Counted from the first letter of the stretch, positions 49,610-59,502 are shown. The stretch: DNA of 64,000 bases from B1SED10-225 sp964501415 (GCA_964501415.1 CAZCSL010000004.1:1-64000), one strand, 5' to 3'. Translations and numbers: made by a program. Notes: generated by a model from the sequence alone, not told the origin.

Positions 49610-51310
49610 TCAAATATTAACGTCTTTAACGGGTTCAACGTCAATATCGGTTTGTTCTTCAATCACGTTAACGATTTGTTTGGTATCACGCACGCGTTTT
49701 TGTCTTCGGTAAGTAATCTCAAGCGAACTCAACAACGATATACTGATGGCCGCTAATACTAAAGCAAAAGGTAAACCAGTAATGATCACTGCCGCTTGCA
49801 GCGCGTTTAAAGCATGTGAACCCCCGATAATCAACAGAATTGCCGCAATCAATCCTTCCACTGCGGCCCAAAAGACACGTTGGTGTCTCGGCGTTTTAAT
49901 CTTACCACTTGAGGTGATGCTGTTGACAACGATACTTCCGGAGTCTGAGGATGTGATAAAGAAGGAAATAGCCAAGATTGTTCCAATTAAGGATAGCACG
50001 AGGGCAATCAAACCTTGTACCCAAGGAATGGTGAAAATCGTTGCGAGATCTGTAATCATTTGAAATAAGGAAATATCGATTAAACCGCGGTCAACCACCG
50101 CTCTACTTAAAGCTCCGCCGGTGTGTTCATCGACAAAAAAGGCCGTACCACCAAAAACCGAAAGCCAAACAAACGATAAAAGTGATGGGACCAACATCAC
50201 CGCAATGATAAACTCACGAATCGTGCGTCCCTTTGAAACGCGGGCTATAAACATACCCACAAAAGGCGACCATGAAATCCACCAAGCTAGATAAAAAACC
50301 GTCCAAGCGCCTTCCCAAATACCTTTGTCCATGGAAAGATGGAAGGAGGCGGGAACCAAACCGGAAATATAGACGCCTAGAGAATTAGAAAATAACCTTA
50401 TGATATAGCCTGTTGGGCCGATTAAAAAGATTAAGACCATAAACACAAAAGCGATACGCATGTTCATCTTAGAAAGAAACTTAACCCCTTTATCGATACC
50501 TGAGAGAATCGAAATCGTAGCAACTAACGTGATGGCCGCAATTAAAAAGACTTGCATCGCCGTAGAAATCGGAACGCCAAATAAATAACTAAGACCACTA
50601 TTGATTTGCTGGACCCCTAGACCAAGGGATGTGGCAAGACCAAATAATGTAGCCAAGACGGCTAAGATATCAATCACATCACCTAGTTTGCCAAAGACGC
50701 GTTCTTTAAATAAAGGATAAAAGATGGATCTAATCGATAAGGGCATCTTTTTGTTATAGGCAAAATAACTTAATGCCAGGCCAATAACGGCATAAATAGC
50801 CCAAGGATGAATACCCCAATGTAAAAACGTGGTAGCCATCGCTGAGAAAATCCCTTCTTCACCCACATATATAGGGGGTGTTGCACGCAAATGGTTTAAA
50901 GGCTCTCCAACGGCCCAAAACATGAGTCCAATCCCCATGCCTGCAGAGATTAACATCGCATACCAAGCAAAGGTTGAAAACTCCGGTGTTGCTTTTAAGC
51001 CGCCAATGCGGACTCTGCCCAGTTTAGAAAAGGCAAGATAGATTGCTAAAATAATGAAAAAATTGGTGCTGAGTATAAAGACCCAATCTAAGTTATTAAC
51101 GATCCCCCCTTGTATCATCGTAAATACTTTTAATGCTGATGCAAACGGATACCAAGGAGCCATGGATACAAAGGCATAAATCGTCAATAACAAAACAAAG
51201 ATACCGGTGGTAATCGATACCACCGGATTGAGATCAAAACCAAATTTGGTGGTGTTACGTTGAAATAACTTTTCTTCTAAAGTTGCTTTTGTGACTTGTT
51301 CGGTTTTCAT
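49610..51310 (-). CDS. BCCT-family betaine/choline/carnitine transporter
   Basis: The 566-residue protein has 12 hydrophobic segments and the BCCT signatures GMGIGLMFWAVGEPLNHL (near residue 130), AWWISWSPFVGMFIARVSKGRTIREF (near 365) and FFITSSDSGSIVV (near 460). It takes up compatible solutes with Na+ or H+. The ATG at 51310 has GGAGGCGCTT upstream; the longer frame start at 51355 lies in an AT-rich region with no site. The C-terminal charged tail is short, so osmosensing by a long tail as in BetP is unlikely. Confidence 0.93.
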   Translation of the reverse strand: MKTEQVTKATLEEKLFQRNTTKFGFDLNPVVSITTGIFVLLLTIYAFVSMAPWYPFASALKVFTMIQGGIVNNLDWVFILSTNFFIILAIYLAFSKLGRVRIGGLKATPEFSTFAWYAMLISAGMGIGLMFWAVGEPLNHLRATPPIYVGEEGIFSAMATTFLHWGIHPWAIYAVIGLALSYFAYNKKMPLSIRSIFYPLFKERVFGKLGDVIDILAVLATLFGLATSLGLGVQQINSGLSYLFGVPISTAMQVFLIAAITLVATISILSGIDKGVKFLSKMNMRIAFVFMVLIFLIGPTGYIIRLFSNSLGVYISGLVPASFHLSMDKGIWEGAWTVFYLAWWISWSPFVGMFIARVSKGRTIREFIIAVMLVPSLLSFVWLSVFGGTAFFVDEHTGGALSRAVVDRGLIDISLFQMITDLATIFTIPWVQGLIALVLSLIGTILAISFFITSSDSGSIVVNSITSSGKIKTPRHQRVFWAAVEGLIAAILLIIGGSHALNALQAAVIITGLPFALVLAAISISLLSSLEITYRRQKRVRDTKQIVNVIEEQTDIDVEPVKDVNI

Positions 51311-51495
51311 AAGCGCCTCCATTGAATTTTTTTCCAACAACAAAACATTATACAATAAGTATTTTTAGATTACAAAAGCTTTTTTACCTCATTGAATAAG
51401 AAAACCTTTATCCCAAGAGCTATTAAAAAACACCAAAACATGTTATAATCGGTAGTAAATTAGTATTTTTGTCTCTAATATGAAAGGATGATAAC

Positions 51496-52098
51496 GTGAT
51501 TAACATAGGATTGATTCTCTTAGCTTATGTCCTTGGTATGATTCCAAACATATATATTCTAAGACCGTTTTTTACACACGACAAACTAGACTATGTTCGC
51601 TCTGATGAAGTTGGTACGTATAAAGTCTTCGTCAATTTCAAAAAACCGGAGTTTTTCATGGTTGTCGCTTTGGATTTTTTAAAAGGCTTTTTGTTAGTGC
51701 TACTAACAATGTTTATTGATACGTGGTCGTTTTTACCAATGCTATTGATTCTAGTCGCGGTAATCGCAAGAAACTTTAACTTATTCATCGGTTTCCGCAA
51801 TGGTTTAGGCATTGCGATAATGATGGGTGGGTTGGCTTTGTATGCCCCATGGATTTTACTGATCTATGCGGTTTTAGTCATTATCATTCAGCTTTTCATC
51901 AATGATCTTGATTCAGCCTTGGCGATGTCAACCATCGTTATTCCTGTGGGCTCAGCCTTTTTGATAGAGGCAATCCATTCAATTTTATTAGGAATTTTTC
52001 TGGTTGCGGTGGTCTTTATCCACAAAATCATTTACACACAAGCTGCAGCTTTTCGAACCCGGCACCGTGATTTCACACGGGAAAACCCCTTTGCTTAA
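51496..52098 (+). CDS. Divergent PlsY-like membrane protein
   Basis: The 200-residue protein has about five transmembrane helices with the order of PlsY, the acyl-phosphate:glycerol-3-phosphate acyltransferase. YVLGMIPNIYI resembles the first motif, VRSDEVGTYKVF stands where SGNxGATN lies, DFLKG is conserved (about residue 59), and IGFRNGLGIA replaces the GFKGGKGVA loop. Two of the three catalytic motifs are thus altered, so it may be a paralogue with another substrate or no acyltransferase activity. The GTG start at 51496 has AAAGGATGATAAC upstream. A strong terminator follows. Confidence 0.72.
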   Translation: MINIGLILLAYVLGMIPNIYILRPFFTHDKLDYVRSDEVGTYKVFVNFKKPEFFMVVALDFLKGFLLVLLTMFIDTWSFLPMLLILVAVIARNFNLFIGFRNGLGIAIMMGGLALYAPWILLIYAVLVIIIQLFINDLDSALAMSTIVIPVGSAFLIEAIHSILLGIFLVAVVFIHKIIYTQAAAFRTRHRDFTRENPFA

Positions 52099-52113
52099 AG
52101 GTTTAAAAGAAAC

Positions 52114-52149
52114 ATGCGCTATCCAGTTTGGATGGCGCATTATTTTTTT
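52114..52149 (+). terminator. Terminator after the PlsY-like gene
   Basis: ATGCGCTATCC / GGATGGCGCAT stem with a 5-nt loop and a following T-rich run. Confidence 0.85.
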
Positions 52150-52234
52150 CTTATCGGATTAGTTTAAAACGTTATCCAGTTCATATTATGATACAATAGG
52201 TATAACCTCAAGATTTTTTCAAAGGAGCTTTTTT

Positions 52235-55200
52235 ATGCCGCTAAAAAAAGATAAGTTATTAGAAGCATTGTCCGACAAAAGAGATGAGTTAAAAGCGCTT
52301 CATCAAACAGAAGAAGGCCGCACGCCGGTGATTTGCTCAGATGAAGCCTTAAAGGAAATGGCAAAGAGAAAACCTTTGAAAACCTCTGATTTCAAAGCTA
52401 TTCAGGGTCTTGGTGATGTCTTTGTTGAACGCTATAGTGAAGCGTTTCTTGAAGTTATTTTTGCGCATAAAAACAGCGCCATTAAAACGGTCAATGTCTC
52501 TAAAAAATCACGTCGTTTGTTAAGTGATTATCAAGACAGACTGACCGATATATCAAGACGTAATCGCAATTTATATACCTCTAAGTTATCCCAACGACAT
52601 GCTTTAGACTTAACGCTTTATGAAGAGCAGGCTGCTTTGAAAAAAATGATGCTTTTTCAAGGCAGCAAACCGATCAAATTAACTGACTACAAAAGCAACG
52701 ATTCAACAGCGCTGGCTTATCACAGACAATTAACTTTATTGTTTAGAGAAACGAACCGCGTGTCCAAAGAAACAGGCTCTTACCCGTTATATATCGCTTA
52801 TCCTTTCGTAGAAGGCAGGCTGCCCAAGGTCGGCTTTGAAATCAAAGCGCCCCTTATGTTCTTCCCTGTGCGTGTTGAACGTAAAGCGTTTGATTTTTAT
52901 TTGTCCTTTGACCATGAAAGAGATGTGGTAATAAACCGGGATTTATTATTGGCCAATCATAAATTTAACGGTATTGAACCTCTTAAAGAAACGATCGATG
53001 CACAAGATTTAACGATTAAAAATATCGAAAAACTAATCTTGCCTTTTTTCAAAAAACATCATTTGGATATTACGAATAAAGGTAAATCCGCTTATGAATT
53101 TGAAAGCTATGAAAATACTGTAAAAAAAGACTTCAAACGCTATAAAAAGGGAGACTTAACGCTAAGAAACTATTTGGTCTTAGGGAATTACCGTATCTAT
53201 TCATCCAAGATACAAGCCGATATCGCTACGATTATTGCAAACAAGAAATATAATCATCTTCTCGATGATTTACTACAAAACCCTTATGCCCCGTATGATC
53301 ATACTAAACTAACCCCCTTTAAGACTGAGGATGAAACCGAAGTTAATGAAAAACAGTTATCGTATATCAATCCATTGAATTATGCTCAAGAAAAAGTCCT
53401 TAGCTTTATCGATAAGCATGATAAAGTTGTCATTTGGGGTCCACCCGGGACGGGAAAATCACAAACGATAACCTCTTTGATTGCCAAGCAAATCAAAGAC
53501 TCGCAAAACGTGTTGGTTGTCAGTGAAAAGAAAGTGGCTTTAGATGTCATTAAAAACAGGCTTGGATATGCTTCAAAATTCTCCTTGTTTATGGATGATG
53601 CGCACGATAAGAACACCTTTTATGCGCAACTAAAAAACTTCATCGACCCCTTGCCCCCAGTAAGACACCATAATAATGATCGTTTGAGTGTCGATGAAAC
53701 GATTGAAAAAAACTTAGTTAAGCTTGAAAAGATGCATGAGACGTTTTACAAACCCGGTTCGACAACCATAAAGGTACATACGATTTATCATCGCTTTGTT
53801 CAAAATAAACAAAAAGATAAAGCCATTACGTTTAAAGCTGTTTACGAAGCGTTTCAAAAGACCTTCCCTAGTTTGGATCAAACGTTATTAAACAGCTTAG
53901 AAAAACGTTTCGATAATAAAAACAAACTGCGTGTCATCTTGCAATATTTAAAAGCATCTCAATCTTTTCCTATCGTTAAACGCTTGCAAACCAAATTGAC
54001 GCGTAGTGAAAAACAAGATATCAAAGCGTTTAACGAGGCTTATGAAGCTTTTTTGAAAGATGATGAAAAGCGCACTTTTTTAACGAGGCGAAAACGACGC
54101 AAAGACTTTATTACGCATCACGTGCCCAAATTGAAATGTTTGTTTAAACACAAACGCCAGGTTAAAAAATATCTTAAGCACCTGATTAAAGATGAATCGT
54201 TTTATGACATGGTACATACGAATATCAATGCTTTTGAAAGAGCGAGGCATCATCTTAACCATGTCGATCATCAAGCGCTTAAGTATCTAAACATGTTACT
54301 AAGTGCACCTTTTGACACCATGGAGAATATCCATTTAAAACATCATAAATTGTTTGATTATTTTTATACGGGTTATATTGAAGCATTCGAGGCTCTCAAT
54401 CAAGATAAAGTATTTGATCTAAAACATTATCATGACTTAATTGAAACGATTAAAAACGCGATGGATGAAAAGATGGCCATTACGCAAGAAGATGTTGCGA
54501 TGGCGCTTTATCAAGATGCACTAAATTTTTCTAATTCGAAACGGATCATGGATATTAAACGGCATTTAGAGGCTAAACGTAAATGGCGTGTCTCAAAGTT
54601 CATCGAAACCTATCAATTAGAACTGTTTTCTAATATAAAAGTTTGGTTGATGACTCCTGAAGTGGTATCTGAGATTATGCCGTTGAATTTTGCCATGTAT
54701 GATATGGTGATTTTTGATGAGGCCTCTCAGATGTTTGTAGAAAAGGCCATTCCGACCATATACCGTGCCAAAAAAGTGGTTATTGCCGGTGATACAAAAC
54801 AATTAAGACCTCAAGCTTTAGGCAAAGGCAGATTAGAAACCGATTATGAGGATTATGCAGAAGACATATCACCCGATATCGCCCTCGATGCGCAAAGCTT
54901 ATTAGATTTAGCTAAATACAAGTACAAAGAAACGATATTGAATTATCACTATCGTTCAACGTATGAAGAGTTAATCGGCTTTTCCAATCACGCTTTTTAC
55001 GAAGGTAAGCTCTTTGTCTCTCCCAATCATACCGTACCTAAAAAACCACCGATTGAATATGTGGTTTGTGAAAATGGGTTATGGGAAAATCGTCAAAATC
55101 ATGAAGAAGCCAAGATGGTTATGACGTTGTTAAAACGTATCTTGCGCCAAAAAGAAAGCTCAGAAACCATTGGTATTATCACCTTCAACGTCCAACAGCG

Positions 55201-55969
55201 AAACTTAATAGAAGATAGCATCGACCAAGAACTGTTTAAAGGCTCGGTGCATGCTAAACGCCTCATCAAGGAAATGGACCGCTTTGAGTCAACTCAAGAC
55301 GATAGCTTATTTGTTAAAAACATTGAAAACGTGCAAGGCGATGAGCGCGATATCATTATCTTTTCAACCGCGTATGCAAAAAATGAAAAAGGTCAGTTTT
55401 TAAGACAATTTGGTTGGTTGAATAATGAAGGCGGTGAAAACCGTTTGAATGTTGCGGTTTCAAGAGCGAAGAAAAAGGTCTATGTGGTGACTTCGTTTTA
55501 TCCCAATCAATTAAAAGTAGAGGATTTAAAAGCGCAAGGACCCAAACGACTTAAATCTTATTTACAATACGCTTACCATATTTCTAACCGCGAGTTTAAT
55601 CAAGCCCAAGCCCTCTTAGAACAACTCAGCAATACAGAGGTTACCTTAGGAGAAGAAAAACTTAGCGATTTACAAGCTTCCATTTTAAAACGTCTTGAAA
55701 AAGCGGATTTAAATGTAGAAACCAATGTAGGCATCGGGGGTTACCGACTAGATTTTGCGGTAGGTTTAAAGGGGGATTCACGCTATAAACTGGGCATTAT
55801 CTGCGATATAAAGCATCACTTAGGGGGGTCACACGTGAGAAACATTTGCGTCCATCAAGAAAAATACTTAAAGGCTAGAGGATGGCAAATATACCGTGTT
55901 TTAGCCCCTTCATGGTATAAAGATCCCAATAAAATCATGCGTGATATCAGGCAGCACTTAAAAAATTAA
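52235..55969 (+). CDS. HRDC-SF1 helicase with C-terminal nuclease-like domain
   Basis: The 1244-residue protein starts with an HRDC-like domain (about residues 1-90, LKTSDFKAIQGLGDVFVERY). A DUF4011-like region follows (DRLTDISRRNRNLY near 100). SF1 helicase motifs are split by a long helical insert: Walker A WGPPGTGKSQTI near 403, Walker B MVIFDEAS near 830, motif III AGDTKQLRPQ, motif V/VI ENVQGDERDIIIFST and RLNVAVSRAKKKVYV. The last 100 residues (NVGIGGYRLDFAVG, LGIICDIKHH) resemble Vsr/DUF559-type PD-(D/E)XK nucleases with Asp...Asp-x-Lys. Similar DUF4011-helicase-nuclease proteins occur in defence islands, but this gene stands alone between lipid and exporter genes. The ATG follows AAAGGAGC. 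Confidence 0.85.
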   Translation: MPLKKDKLLEALSDKRDELKALHQTEEGRTPVICSDEALKEMAKRKPLKTSDFKAIQGLGDVFVERYSEAFLEVIFAHKNSAIKTVNVSKKSRRLLSDYQDRLTDISRRNRNLYTSKLSQRHALDLTLYEEQAALKKMMLFQGSKPIKLTDYKSNDSTALAYHRQLTLLFRETNRVSKETGSYPLYIAYPFVEGRLPKVGFEIKAPLMFFPVRVERKAFDFYLSFDHERDVVINRDLLLANHKFNGIEPLKETIDAQDLTIKNIEKLILPFFKKHHLDITNKGKSAYEFESYENTVKKDFKRYKKGDLTLRNYLVLGNYRIYSSKIQADIATIIANKKYNHLLDDLLQNPYAPYDHTKLTPFKTEDETEVNEKQLSYINPLNYAQEKVLSFIDKHDKVVIWGPPGTGKSQTITSLIAKQIKDSQNVLVVSEKKVALDVIKNRLGYASKFSLFMDDAHDKNTFYAQLKNFIDPLPPVRHHNNDRLSVDETIEKNLVKLEKMHETFYKPGSTTIKVHTIYHRFVQNKQKDKAITFKAVYEAFQKTFPSLDQTLLNSLEKRFDNKNKLRVILQYLKASQSFPIVKRLQTKLTRSEKQDIKAFNEAYEAFLKDDEKRTFLTRRKRRKDFITHHVPKLKCLFKHKRQVKKYLKHLIKDESFYDMVHTNINAFERARHHLNHVDHQALKYLNMLLSAPFDTMENIHLKHHKLFDYFYTGYIEAFEALNQDKVFDLKHYHDLIETIKNAMDEKMAITQEDVAMALYQDALNFSNSKRIMDIKRHLEAKRKWRVSKFIETYQLELFSNIKVWLMTPEVVSEIMPLNFAMYDMVIFDEASQMFVEKAIPTIYRAKKVVIAGDTKQLRPQALGKGRLETDYEDYAEDISPDIALDAQSLLDLAKYKYKETILNYHYRSTYEELIGFSNHAFYEGKLFVSPNHTVPKKPPIEYVVCENGLWENRQNHEEAKMVMTLLKRILRQKESSETIGIITFNVQQRNLIEDSIDQELFKGSVHAKRLIKEMDRFESTQDDSLFVKNIENVQGDERDIIIFSTAYAKNEKGQFLRQFGWLNNEGGENRLNVAVSRAKKKVYVVTSFYPNQLKVEDLKAQGPKRLKSYLQYAYHISNREFNQAQALLEQLSNTEVTLGEEKLSDLQASILKRLEKADLNVETNVGIGGYRLDFAVGLKGDSRYKLGIICDIKHHLGGSHVRNICVHQEKYLKARGWQIYRVLAPSWYKDPNKIMRDIRQHLKN

Positions 55970-55993
55970 AAAGGCTTTTTAGCCTTTTTATTT
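55967..55993 (+). terminator. Terminator after the helicase gene
   Basis: AAAAAGGCT / AGCCTTTTT hairpin overlapping the stop codon, followed by ATTTTG. Confidence 0.75.
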
Positions 55994-56008
55994 TGTCTTT
56001 AAAAGGTG

Positions 56009-56050
56009 ATGACAATTGTCACTACTCAGAAATATACCCGTTAGGTATAA
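56009..56050 (+). promoter_or_regulatory. Regulatory region of the ABC/two-component operon
   Basis: TGACAATTGTCA (56010-56021) is a perfect 12-bp palindrome 24 bases upstream of TATAAT (56045-56050). The flanks ATGACANNTGTCACTA match the site before the alpha/beta hydrolase gene. No good -35 is present, as expected for an activator-dependent promoter driven by the encoded NarL-type regulator. Confidence 0.55.
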
Positions 56051-56069
56051 TGTGGTTGAGGTGATAGAC

Positions 56070-57014
56070 ATGATTGTAAAATGTAGCGAAGTTATTAAAA
56101 GATATAACGGTGAGCGTTTGGCTTTAGATCATTTTAATTTTGAGGTCAAAAAGGGTGAAGTGATCGGGCTCTTAGGCCCAAATGGGGCAGGTAAAACAAC
56201 GGCGATTAAGAGCTTGATTGGCCTTTTGGATATCGATGAAGGCACCATTGAGGTCTTTAATCAAAAACAAAATGGCAAAAATAAGGATAATCGCAAGCGT
56301 ATCGGATTTGTAACCCAGGAAGTTACCATCTATGATGATATGAGCGCGTATGAAAACTTATTGTTTTTTGGTAAACTTTATGGCTTGCGTGGGAACCTTT
56401 TAAAGGACCGAATTCAAGCCGTCGCAAAGCTTATTGGACTTGAAAACCGTTTGAAAGAGACGCCCAAAAAGTTTTCTGGGGGTATGAAAAGACGTCTTAA
56501 TATAGGCTGTGCATTATTGCATGAGCCTGAACTTTTGATTATGGATGAACCCACAGTTGGTATTGATCCCCAAAGTAGAAACTATATTTTGGATTTTGTT
56601 AAAGAACTTGCCAAACAATCCAACACGGCCATCATCTATACGTCTCATTATATTGAAGAAGTTGAAGCCATTGCCGATCGCATTTATATTATCGATCAAG
56701 GCCATGTGATTGCCAAAGGCACGCTAAAAGAATTGATTGCCAAAATCAAAGGCGATAACCATACGGTGATTCACGTTGAAAAACCGAGTGAAGATTGCTT
56801 AGAAAAAATCAAAGCCTTATCGGATGTTAAAGAGGCTACTTTAAACGAAAAAACCTATCATATCGTCACGTTGCCAGGGGTTAACGTACTCAACACATTA
56901 CTACAAATCTTAGCGCCTACCAATATCAATAACGTCGATAATAAACGTCTAAACTTAGAAGATGTCTTTTTGATGTTGACGGGGAAAAGCTTGCGCGATG
57001 GCGAGGTGAGTTAA
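56070..57014 (+). CDS. ABC exporter ATP-binding protein
   Basis: This 314-residue ATPase of the ABC-2/CcmA type has Walker A LLGPNGAGKTT (near residue 36), the signature KFSGGMKRRLNIGCALLHEP (near 132), Walker B ELLIMDEPTVGIDPQSRNYI and the switch His in YTSHYIEE, followed by a C-terminal extension. The ATG at 56070 is supported by GAGGTGATAGAC; the longer frame start at 56016 overlaps the palindromic box. It is first of five coupled genes (ATPase, two permeases, kinase, regulator), an arrangement like Bacillus LnrJK-LMN or YvfRSTU systems for export of, or resistance to, membrane-active compounds. Confidence 0.93.
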   Translation: MIVKCSEVIKRYNGERLALDHFNFEVKKGEVIGLLGPNGAGKTTAIKSLIGLLDIDEGTIEVFNQKQNGKNKDNRKRIGFVTQEVTIYDDMSAYENLLFFGKLYGLRGNLLKDRIQAVAKLIGLENRLKETPKKFSGGMKRRLNIGCALLHEPELLIMDEPTVGIDPQSRNYILDFVKELAKQSNTAIIYTSHYIEEVEAIADRIYIIDQGHVIAKGTLKELIAKIKGDNHTVIHVEKPSEDCLEKIKALSDVKEATLNEKTYHIVTLPGVNVLNTLLQILAPTNINNVDNKRLNLEDVFLMLTGKSLRDGEVS

Positions 57015-57728
57015 ATGGTTAGATTTTACTTTTTGCGGCTTTTGAAGGATTACTTGGGACACGCTATTTTACTAGGGTTACCTGTTTTCTTAATTGCGGT
57101 TTTGACCTATATCAATGACCCCACTCAAGCCCAATGGCCTGAGATATCTAGATTTGTATCCATTGGATTTATTTTGATGTTTCAAATCTTTGGCGGTGCA
57201 TACACGTTTGAAGGATTGCAAGAAGATTTTTTGACGGCTAAAAAAGACCGGTTGAATGCCACACCGGTAGCCCCGATTAAAATTGTCTTAACGCAAATTG
57301 TCTTTAGCACCGTCATTACCTACTTACAAACGTTGATTATACTCGTATTTACTATCGTGTTTTTCGGCGCTGAGTTTTCTAATATCCCTTTGCTGTTGCT
57401 TTTGTTTTTGTTATCGGCTTTTGCAGCGCAGCTACTGGGTGGGGTTTTACTCTTTTTATTAAAAAGCGGCAATAAAGCCCAAGTCACCATTACGCTTTAT
57501 GCGATTTTTGCCCCCGTTTTAGCTGGCTTTAACTTTCAATTGCCACAAAACCGCATCACCCCTTATTTAGAACGCTACTCAACGCCTTTGGCATTGACTA
57601 GGACGGGTATTCACGGTCTTTTGGATCAAAACTATACGGATGTGGTTATTGGTTTTTCATCGATGATGGGTTTCATTGTCATTTTGATGGTGTTATTAAA
57701 CAAATTCAGTAAAGAAGTGATTGTATGA
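57015..57728 (+). CDS. ABC-2 type permease, first subunit
   Basis: The 237-residue membrane protein has six predicted helices with the ABC-2 permease pattern, including a coupling-helix segment LQEDFLTAKKDRLNATPVAP between helices 2 and 3. The ATG follows the ATPase stop directly (TAAATG). It pairs with the next permease to form a heterodimeric channel. The substrate is unknown, probably a lipophilic or peptide antibiotic by analogy with similar operons. Confidence 0.87.
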   Translation: MVRFYFLRLLKDYLGHAILLGLPVFLIAVLTYINDPTQAQWPEISRFVSIGFILMFQIFGGAYTFEGLQEDFLTAKKDRLNATPVAPIKIVLTQIVFSTVITYLQTLIILVFTIVFFGAEFSNIPLLLLLFLLSAFAAQLLGGVLLFLLKSGNKAQVTITLYAIFAPVLAGFNFQLPQNRITPYLERYSTPLALTRTGIHGLLDQNYTDVVIGFSSMMGFIVILMVLLNKFSKEVIV

Positions 57729-58411
57729 TGATCTTTTTTGAACACGCTTTTAAAAGAACCCTGAAACAAAAGTGGTTATTGCTGGGTTTAACGGTATTTC
57801 CTTTGGGATTGGCCTTAGCACCACAACCCGCTACAGAAGTAGTACCGATCGGGTTTTCGATGTATGGGTTATTGATCATTTTCAGTGCGTTTTTGATGAC
57901 CAAACAAATTTTAGAAGACCGCATGCAAAAAACGATCGTTCGTATTGCTGCTGCACCGGTTGATCATAAGACGTATCTTTTGGGTCATTTGGGCGCTTAT
58001 TTAACGATTCTAATGGTGCAAAATGTGGTGTTTGTAATTATGACGGTTATTTTATGGCGGGATATTACCATTTCTTATGGACTGTTGTTAATCATCTATA
58101 TCTTATTTACAGCCTTATCGATAACCTTCACGCTTTTTTGGCACATGTTGTTTAAATCGTATGCAACCAGTGTAGCGGTATTCAGTGTCATCATCAATAT
58201 TTTGGCGATGCTGGGAGGGCTAATCATTCCCTTGAAGTTCATGCCTTCTGCGATTACCGATTTAACGATTGTCTTACCAACCTATTGGCTTGCTTATGGT
58301 TTACAAGCTTTGTTTGACCAAGCTTATGGGACCTACTTTCTTTCCTTGTCCATCATCATCGCTTTTGCTATAATATTCTTAGTCATAGGTTCTAAGAGGA
58401 GACTGGAATGA
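57725..58411 (+). CDS. ABC-2 type permease, second subunit
   Basis: The 228-residue membrane protein has six helices and a coupling segment EDRMQKTIVRIAAAPVDHKTY, parallel to the first permease, so the two genes are likely old duplicates. It overlaps the preceding gene by four bases and the kinase gene by four bases. Confidence 0.87.
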   Translation: MMIFFEHAFKRTLKQKWLLLGLTVFPLGLALAPQPATEVVPIGFSMYGLLIIFSAFLMTKQILEDRMQKTIVRIAAAPVDHKTYLLGHLGAYLTILMVQNVVFVIMTVILWRDITISYGLLLIIYILFTALSITFTLFWHMLFKSYATSVAVFSVIINILAMLGGLIIPLKFMPSAITDLTIVLPTYWLAYGLQALFDQAYGTYFLSLSIIIAFAIIFLVIGSKRRLE

Positions 58412-59502
58412 ATGAGAAAAATCTCCATTTAAAACTGCATTATTGGGATATCATTGCGCTATTCTTTATTTATCTTTTTACGCTTATTTTAATAGAACCG
58501 CATAACCCTGCGGTTTTTTTACTAGTATTACTTTTGTTAAACATACATGCTTTACGTTTACGTTTAAAGTGGTTGAATCATTATCTCTATATAGACATGG
58601 CGTTTATTTTGGTGGTATCCTTTTTTCATCACCCCGCATTTTTACTGGTGGCGCCAAGTTTGTATTTTATGGCACGCTTTTCTAATAAATATCTTGTTTT
58701 GATTGCTTTGCCGGGAATCCTTATTTTTGAGATAGATTATGTCATTGGTGCGCTTTTGTTATTGTTTGCCTTTGCCTCAGGGTTTTGGATTGGGCTTTGG
58801 CAACGGGAAAAAAATGAACTGTTAAAGCGCATTAATGATCATCGCCGAAAGCTATATGAAGCTCAACAACATCAAACTAGATTGCTTGAGAGTCAAAGTG
58901 AAACCGCTAGATTAGCCACGTTAAGTGAAAGAGACCGCATCGCACAAAAACTGCATGATGATTTAGGACATGAATTAACCGCGGGACTTTTAAGTTTAAA
59001 GGCCCATCAAAGTCTTTTAAAACAAGGTAAAAGCGATAAAAAGATGTTTGATGAAGCCTTAAAGCGGTTTGACCTTGCAGCCCAGCAATTAAAAAACACC
59101 GTCCACAATACCAAACCGTTAGCGGCATACGGCCTTGAGGTTTTTGAATCACAGTTAGAACCGATAGCTTCTATACTGTCTTATAGAAAAATTGGCGATA
59201 TAAATATCATTCCCGCCTTTTTGTGGCAAATTTTGCATATGACGCTTAAAGAAGCGATTACCAATATTTTAAAACACACCGAGGCAACCGAGGTTGTTGT
59301 AACCCTTGAGGTTACACAACAAATTGTTAAGCTTGAGGTTTCTAATGATGGCCTTGCATCTAAAAAGTCTTATCAAGTAGGGTCAGGTTTAACGTTTATG
59401 CGTCAGCGTATCGAGCATCTAGATGGCTCTTTATCGGTACAAACGGGCAACCATTTTAAGATTATCGCGGTTTTACCACTGAAAAAAGAGGTGATTGCAT
59501 GA
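58408..59502 (+). CDS. NarL-family sensor histidine kinase
   Basis: The 364-residue kinase has about five N-terminal transmembrane helices (to about residue 130) with almost no extracellular loops, then a coiled coil. A HisKA_3 domain follows with His183 in KLHDDLGHELT, then a HATPase domain with EAITNILKH (N box) and GSGLTFMRQRIEHLDG. Sensors of this shape detect stress in the membrane (DesK/LiaS-like). It is coupled to the response regulator through a four-base overlap. Confidence 0.93.
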   Translation: MNEKNLHLKLHYWDIIALFFIYLFTLILIEPHNPAVFLLVLLLLNIHALRLRLKWLNHYLYIDMAFILVVSFFHHPAFLLVAPSLYFMARFSNKYLVLIALPGILIFEIDYVIGALLLLFAFASGFWIGLWQREKNELLKRINDHRRKLYEAQQHQTRLLESQSETARLATLSERDRIAQKLHDDLGHELTAGLLSLKAHQSLLKQGKSDKKMFDEALKRFDLAAQQLKNTVHNTKPLAAYGLEVFESQLEPIASILSYRKIGDINIIPAFLWQILHMTLKEAITNILKHTEATEVVVTLEVTQQIVKLEVSNDGLASKKSYQVGSGLTFMRQRIEHLDGSLSVQTGNHFKIIAVLPLKKEVIA

